NCBI GenBank assembly: GCA_905235765.1
Contig: CAJOMM010000054.1
Span: 1-10,392, forward strand
DNA length: 10,392 nt
Direction: 5' to 3'
Origin: an uncultured Clostridia bacterium
Lineage (GTDB): Bacteria > Bacillota > Clostridia > Christensenellales > Borkfalkiaceae
Shown here: in pieces, positions 7,559 through 10,392 of the stretch
Numbering within the stretch: the first letter of the stretch is position 1
How the letters are laid out: the number at the start of each line of letters is the position of its first letter
The notes under the pieces: generated by a model
Databases searched by the model: none
Told to the model about the DNA's origin: nothing
What the model saw: the letters and a program-made list of their open reading frames with translations, nothing else
Made by a program: the position numbers and the translations under genes

Positions 7559-7595
7559 GCAAACGAAAAACCTTGCAAGCAAGTTTTTCGTTTGC
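7559..7595 (-). repeat. 37-bp palindrome in the gyrB leader
   Basis: GCAAACGAAAAAC (7559-7571) and GTTTTTCGTTTGC (7583-7595) are perfect 13-bp inverted repeats. The 11 bases between can extend the stem: CTTG (7572-7575) pairs with CAAG (7580-7583) if one C is bulged. No T-run follows on either strand, so it is not a normal terminator. It lies between the predicted gyrB transcription start (near 7609) and the gene. It could fold in the leader RNA or extrude as a cruciform in supercoiled DNA. Confidence 0.6.
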
Positions 7596-7615
7596 GTCAA
7601 TTAAATTACGTCTAT

Positions 7616-7644
7616 ATTGTAACATAAATATAGATTTATTTCAA
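7616..7644 (-). promoter_or_regulatory. Promoter of gyrBA with extended -10
   Basis: On the minus strand TTGAAA (7644-7639), a 17-base spacer and TACAAT (7621-7616), with TG at the extended -10 position, give the same TGTTACAAT element as the argG promoter. The start would be near 7609, about 98 bases before gyrB. A second TATAAT at 7543-7538, between the palindrome and the gene, has no recognisable -35 box. Confidence 0.6.
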
Positions 7645-7692
7645 GCAATGTAAACAATTTCTTATACTTTAATTTAAAATTATAATAAGTTT

Positions 7693-7709
7693 GCACGCGC
7701 GCACGCGTG
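7693..7709. other. GC-rich island with an 8-bp tandem repeat between divergent promoters
   Basis: Inside an otherwise AT-rich spacer, GCACGCGC (7693-7700) is followed directly by GCACGCGT (7701-7708). The palindrome CACGCGTG spans 7702-7709. Tandem CG-rich half-sites between two divergent genes suggest a protein binding site. No known regulator motif is recognised. Confidence 0.35.
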
Positions 7710-7720
7710 GGAAAAGCCGC

Positions 7721-7748
7721 ATAAATAGAAAAACTTTAAACATACTTT
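7721..7748 (+). promoter_or_regulatory. Possible sigma-E-like promoter of the zinc-ribbon gene
   Basis: ATAAA at 7721-7725 and CATACTTT at 7741-7748 are separated by 15 bases. They resemble the ATA-type -35 and CATACA-type -10 of the sporulation sigma factor E. Transcription would start near 7755, about 13 bases before the ATG at 7768. No good TTGACA/TATAAT pair is found for this gene: TATAAT at 7681-7686 has no -35 box. The match is imperfect and the call is tentative. Confidence 0.25.
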
Positions 7749-7767
7749 TATTAAACGGGGGGTTAAA

Positions 7768-7917
7768 ATGATTAAATGTAAAAATTGCAATAGAAATCTT
7801 CAAGACGGAAATATTCTCGCTTGTCCGAACTGCGGAGCTACTATTTGTACCGACTGCGCTTCAAAAACTTATAAAATTTGTCCGTATTGCTATTCCGATC
7901 TGGATTTTTATATTTGA
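7768..7917 (+). CDS. 49-residue protein with four CxxC zinc knuckles
   Basis: This is the only plus-strand gene in the window. The ORF ATG(7768)-TGA(7917) encodes 49 residues with four CxxC pairs: C4-C7, C19-C22 (CPNCG), C27-C30 and C38-C41 (CPYC). Eight cysteines in this spacing would hold two zinc ions, as a tandem zinc ribbon or a cross-braced RING-like fold. The protein has no other domain, no signal peptide and no membrane segment, and is probably cytosolic. The ribosome binding site is an unusual GGGGGG at 7757-7762, five bases before the ATG. A strong hairpin starts at the last base of the stop codon. Possible roles include an adaptor or nucleic-acid-binding peptide. Function is unknown. 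Cysteine periodicity, ribosome binding site and terminator make it a convincing real gene. Confidence 0.85.
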   Translation: MIKCKNCNRNLQDGNILACPNCGATICTDCASKTYKICPYCYSDLDFYI

Positions 7918-7944
7918 AAAGGTCTGCCGTTCGGCAGACCTTTT
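7917..7944. terminator. Bidirectional hairpin terminator between converging genes
   Basis: AAAAGGTCTGCCG (7917-7929) and CGGCAGACCTTTT (7932-7944) pair perfectly around two bases, giving a GC-rich core flanked by A4 and T4. It ends the zinc-ribbon transcript on the plus strand. Read the other way, it ends the yabQ-divIC-ppx-peptidase run, whose last readable stop codon is at 7949-7947. Confidence 0.9.
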
Positions 7945-7946
7945 AA

Positions 7947-8048
7947 TTAAAAATCTTTTTTAATTTCTTCTACGAGTTTCCTCTCAAACACCCCTAAACC
8001 ACGCAAATTGCACTTATTTGCCTCTAAAACGGCTTTCTTATAAAACAT
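7947..8048 (-). CDS. 33-codon ORF, probably the displaced C-terminus of the M50-like peptidase
   Basis: The ORF from the ATG at 8048-8046 to the TAA at 7949-7947 overlaps the last 11 bases of the peptidase gene in another frame. Its product starts MFYKKAVLEA and ends with a charged helix, VFERKLVEEIKKDF. The stretch LDMFYKKAVLEA, read from three codons before the ATG, fits helix B of a TPR motif, which is what should follow the peptidase's last in-frame helix. It is therefore most likely the true end of that protein, cut off by an indel. AAAGGA at 8062-8057, eight bases before the ATG, would let ribosomes start here, so a separate small subunit made by reinitiation cannot be excluded. The terminator follows two bases after the stop codon. 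Confidence 0.55.
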   Translation of the reverse strand: MFYKKAVLEANKCNLRGLGVFERKLVEEIKKDF

Positions 8049-9033
8049 ATCGAGCTTCCTTTACATACAAAATATAAGCCATTTTAGCCCGTATTTCCAA
8101 AGAACCGTTATGTTTGTCAAGATATTTGCCGACGTCCACAACAATCTCGTCGGCGCGTTCCGCGTTAAAATCAAAAGTACAACTGTTATAAAGCTCGTAC
8201 GTTTTAAACATGTCGTTTAATTTTCGGGGCAAATACTCTTCCAAAGACAAAAGCCTGTCAGTTACCGCTCTCGCCTCCGCATATTCGCCTTTATCGACAT
8301 AGTAAGCGTACCTTGCGGTCAGAAGCCTTACGAAATTCATGTCGTCTTCGGGAAGTTGCGGAACGTCAAAATAATATTTTTCATCTATCTCTCCGGGCGT
8401 TTTCCCGTTAAAAAGTTCCGACTGTATTTTAAGCATAGCGATAAATACTTTAGAATCGTCGCTTTTGCGCTTAATATCGATTAACACCTTGCCGTCGTTG
8501 CCTTCTCCGCCACTTTCGTAAGGCAAAGCGTTTCCAAAGAAATAATATAACCCCATCGGCAAAAACATTGAAAAAATCGTAAAAGCGGCAGCGGAAATTT
8601 TTCCCAAAAATACGAAAGGCACCGCTCCTATGACCACCGAGATCAATGTGAACAAAAGTCCGCCGCGAGTCATTTTTACAAACCTGCGTTCAAGGTCTTC
8701 TGTCGACTTTGGCGCCATTTCGGTATACCCTGCCTCTTCGCCGATTGGAACCAAACTAAAAACTATTTTCCCCCTCTCCCTCTTCCAGTTAAAAAACCAA
8801 ACCGTCATAGAAAGAAAGGCAAAACCGTTTAACTTACCAACTAAAAGATGCCCCGTCTCATGTAGAAGCGCCGTAAAAAAACCGCCGACAAGCGCGCCTG
8901 CCACAACCAATAAAAAAAAGTTGCCGGTTTTCATACTGTATGTTCTATCGGCAACCAAAACCACGGCGACAAGCCCTATAAGAGTTATAACCAAGGTTAT
9001 TGCGTTATTTATAAAATTAGTTTTTCTGCTCAT
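8038..9033 (-). CDS. M50-like (site-2-protease-type) membrane metallopeptidase with TPR-like tail, probably frameshifted at its end
   Basis: The 331-residue ORF has membrane segments at about 12-28, 39-57, 126-143 and 147-167. The second contains the zinc motif HETGH (58-62). The fourth leads into NALPYESGGEGNDG (168-181), which fits the NxxP...DG motif that supplies the third zinc ligand (Asp180) in the M50 family. This points to an intramembrane or membrane-embedded zinc protease. Residues from about 200 on are helical and TPR-like (for example YAYYVDKGEYAEARAVTDRLL). The frame ends in ARYVL-stop in mid-repeat, while the next frame continues with plausible TPR sequence, so the C-terminus looks frameshifted. 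The start ATG overlaps the ppx stop by four bases (ATGA), with GGTGGA upstream. It is not a standard SpoIVFB. The substrate is unknown. Confidence 0.75.
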   Translation of the reverse strand: MSRKTNFINNAITLVITLIGLVAVVLVADRTYSMKTGNFFLLVVAGALVGGFFTALLHETGHLLVGKLNGFAFLSMTVWFFNWKRERGKIVFSLVPIGEEAGYTEMAPKSTEDLERRFVKMTRGGLLFTLISVVIGAVPFVFLGKISAAAFTIFSMFLPMGLYYFFGNALPYESGGEGNDGKVLIDIKRKSDDSKVFIAMLKIQSELFNGKTPGEIDEKYYFDVPQLPEDDMNFVRLLTARYAYYVDKGEYAEARAVTDRLLSLEEYLPRKLNDMFKTYELYNSCTFDFNAERADEIVVDVGKYLDKHNGSLEIRAKMAYILYVKEARYVL

Positions 9034-9890
9034 AAATTTTCCACCGCGTAAGTCAAATATCCTTCCGCATTGTCGCTTTCGCTGACTGTTATTTGGGAAA
9101 TATCCAGATAATCGACTATTTCCGACAAAATAATCGCGCCGCTATGAATTATGTCCGCGCGTCTCTTTTCAACTCCGCAAATATTTTCTCTTTCCTGCGG
9201 AGTCTTATGGTTCAACAATTCGGTTATTTTTAACAGGTTTTCACGTTTAAGTTTATGTCCGTCTATAATATTCGGATCGTAATCTTTCAGTTTCAAATCC
9301 ACTGCGGCAACAGTCGTAGCCGAGCCGCCTATCGCGTAAAATTCCGCTTTCGGCACGGAGCCGTAAAGTTTAACGGTCTCTTTTACGTATTTTTTTATTT
9401 CTTCGGCGTTCTGCCCGAACGCTTCCGTCAACGCCACCGCGCCTATCGGAAGACTATGCAGGTAAATAATTTTGCCGTTTTTTACAACACCTATTTCAGT
9501 ACTTGCGCCGCCAACGTCTATTATCCCGCCGTCATCACCATCAAGAGCGCCCAAAATACCGAGTTCCGCTTCTTTTTCGCCAGACAAAACGTCGACGTCA
9601 AAGCCGCACGCTTTTCGCACCTTAAGAACAAATTCCCTGCCGTTCGGAGCATTTCTGACAGCCGCCGTCGCGAAAGCAAAGACCTTGTCCACTCGTTCTC
9701 TTTGCGCCTCCTTAACGAAATCGCTGATGGCTGATAACGATTTTTCCTGCGATTCCAAAGAGAGATTGCCTTCGTTATCTCTTCCGGCGCCGAGCCGCGT
9801 TACGCTTAACTTTTTATACAAAGTCGCTTTTCCGTCAGACACCATAAGCCGAACGGAATTAGAGCCTATATCGATAACCGCATATTTCAT
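9030..9890 (-). CDS. Ppx/GppA-family exopolyphosphatase or (p)ppGpp phosphatase
   Basis: The 286-residue protein matches the actin-like ASKHA fold of the Ppx/GppA family: IDIGSNSVRL (6-15, phosphate loop 1), ATAAVRNAPN (74-83), SGEKEAELG (103-111, with the usual catalytic-region Glu), IIDVGGASTEIG (123-134, phosphate loop 2, with GGAS in place of the common GGGS), LPIGAVALTE (147-156) and AIGGSATTVAA (186-196). It is the short single-module form without the C-terminal HD-like domain. Members release phosphate from the ends of polyphosphate or from pppGpp; which one applies here cannot be read from sequence. The start ATG follows the divIC stop directly (TAAATG), with only a distant AAGGGG, so translation is probably coupled. 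It overlaps the peptidase gene by four bases at its end. Confidence 0.9.
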   Translation of the reverse strand: MKYAVIDIGSNSVRLMVSDGKATLYKKLSVTRLGAGRDNEGNLSLESQEKSLSAISDFVKEAQRERVDKVFAFATAAVRNAPNGREFVLKVRKACGFDVDVLSGEKEAELGILGALDGDDGGIIDVGGASTEIGVVKNGKIIYLHSLPIGAVALTEAFGQNAEEIKKYVKETVKLYGSVPKAEFYAIGGSATTVAAVDLKLKDYDPNIIDGHKLKRENLLKITELLNHKTPQERENICGVEKRRADIIHSGAIILSEIVDYLDISQITVSESDNAEGYLTYAVENL

Positions 9891-10190
9891 TTACGAAATT
9901 ATAATATCCCCTTCGTAAGCGTAACCGAGTTCATATGCCCTTCTCTCGATCCACTCCTTTTTCTTACGAGCCTCCAAAGTATTGGTTCCCTCGCTGTAAA
10001 GCTCCTCGTATTCGGCAATTTCACGTTCTAACTCCGCTATGTCTCGTCTTTCTTTGTTTATGGCTATCAGTTGATAACTCATTACCGAGACGAGTATTAT
10101 TACTAAAAGAACTGCGCCTACCGTGACTGCGACCACCAGTCTTTTGAACTTTGACTCGTTCGGCACGTTTGATTTTTCCGCGTTTTCCAT
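9891..10190 (-). CDS. divIC: DivIC/FtsB-like septum formation initiator
   Basis: This small bitopic protein has 99 residues: a charged cytosolic N-terminus, one membrane segment at about 18-39, a coiled coil at about 41-66 with heptad Leu/Ile (IAELEREIAEYEEL), and the C-terminal signature ERRAYELGYAYEGDIII (82-98) typical of the DivIC/FtsB family. In Bacillus DivIC joins FtsL and DivIB at the division septum and helps activate septal wall synthesis. Its place just after a yabQ-like gene supports DivIC rather than another FtsB relative. The ATG at 10190 has only a modest AAGGG about ten bases upstream. No later start would keep the membrane segment. The upstream YabQ-like frame stays open through its first 170 bases. 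Confidence 0.85.
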   Translation of the reverse strand: MENAEKSNVPNESKFKRLVVAVTVGAVLLVIILVSVMSYQLIAINKERRDIAELEREIAEYEELYSEGTNTLEARKKKEWIERRAYELGYAYEGDIIIS

Positions 10191-10392
10191 CTTTGGTTTT
10201 TCCCTTTTTGGTTTTTAAAAATTCAAAAAACCGTTTTATTGTTTTATTATACGCCTTTTGCGTGCATTTTGCAAGTATTACGTGCAAACTTTTATAGTAA
10301 AGGGCAAGCCCCAGAAAAACGCCGACTGTCATATATATCCTATATGACGGAAAATTCAACTTAAAAGAAAACACAACGTACGCCGCCGCAAT
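10021..10392 (-). CDS. yabQ: YabQ-like sporulation membrane protein, C-terminal part (5' end outside the window)
   Basis: The frame is open from the right edge to a TGA at 10023-10021, giving 123 visible residues. The first part contains a hydrophobic segment in YRIYMTVGVFLGLALYYKSL that resembles the last membrane segment of Bacillus YabQ (recalled there as FRIYIFLAVLCGFAAYQSL), followed by a very basic region rich in Lys. YabQ is needed for spore cortex formation and lies directly before divIC in Bacillus, the order seen here. The last 56 codons or so overlap divIC in another frame and look unlike protein sequence, so the true end may be earlier (near 10215) if a homopolymer indel exists. 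The assignment rests on one segment plus position. Confidence 0.6.
   Translation of the reverse strand: MAAAYVVFSFKLNFPSYRIYMTVGVFLGLALYYKSLHVILAKCTQKAYNKTIKRFFEFLKTKKGKTKDGKRGKIKRAERVKVQKTGGRSHGRRSSFSNNTRLGNELSTDSHKQRKTRHSGVRT

Noticed and set aside
7559..7595. The gyrB-leader palindrome as an intrinsic terminator.
   Set aside because: No T-run follows the stem on either strand.
8038..8062. Programmed +1 ribosomal frameshift joining the peptidase and its tail.
   Set aside because: The codons before the stop (GTT TTA TAA) do not allow good re-pairing in the +1 frame, and no stimulatory structure is evident. An indel or reinitiation explains the data better.

Overview
The window comes from a low-GC, Gram-positive (Bacillota/Clostridia-like) chromosome. 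Supporting signs are strong AAGGAG-type ribosome binding sites, AT-rich spacers, TTGACA/TACAAT promoters with TG-extended -10 boxes, and a fragment resembling the sporulation protein YabQ directly upstream of a DivIC-like division protein, an order known from Bacillus. This is chromosomal housekeeping DNA. I see no transposase, integrase, CRISPR array, tRNA or rRNA.

Layout: all genes but one lie on the minus strand and are read from right to left. (1) At 10392-7947 is a tightly packed run: a YabQ-like fragment cut by the right edge, a DivIC/FtsB-like septum protein, a Ppx/GppA-family phosphatase, and an M50-like membrane metallopeptidase that seems to have lost its C-terminus to a frameshift. 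The displaced tail is readable as a 33-codon ORF. The run ends at a hairpin at 7917-7944. (2) On the plus strand at 7768-7917 is a 49-residue protein with four CxxC knuckles. It converges on that hairpin and is divergent from gyrB. (3) gyrB-gyrA (7511-3086) encode both subunits of DNA gyrase. They are 13 nt apart, sit behind a good promoter, and have a large palindrome in the gyrB leader. (4) argG-argH (2885-238) encode the last two enzymes of arginine synthesis. They have their own promoter and a terminator-like hairpin between them. (5) At the left edge is the signal peptide of a lipoprotein behind a near-consensus promoter.

How the genes relate: gyrBA and argGH are textbook two-gene operons. 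The right-hand run combines envelope/division functions with a phosphatase and a membrane protease; the link between those is inferred only from packing (abutting or overlapping start and stop codons).

I found no clearly new system. The points worth a second look are the broken peptidase tail, the YabQ/DivIC reading-frame overlap, the gyrB leader palindrome, the orphan zinc-ribbon gene and its unusual upstream DNA, and the hairpins and palindromes around argG and argH.
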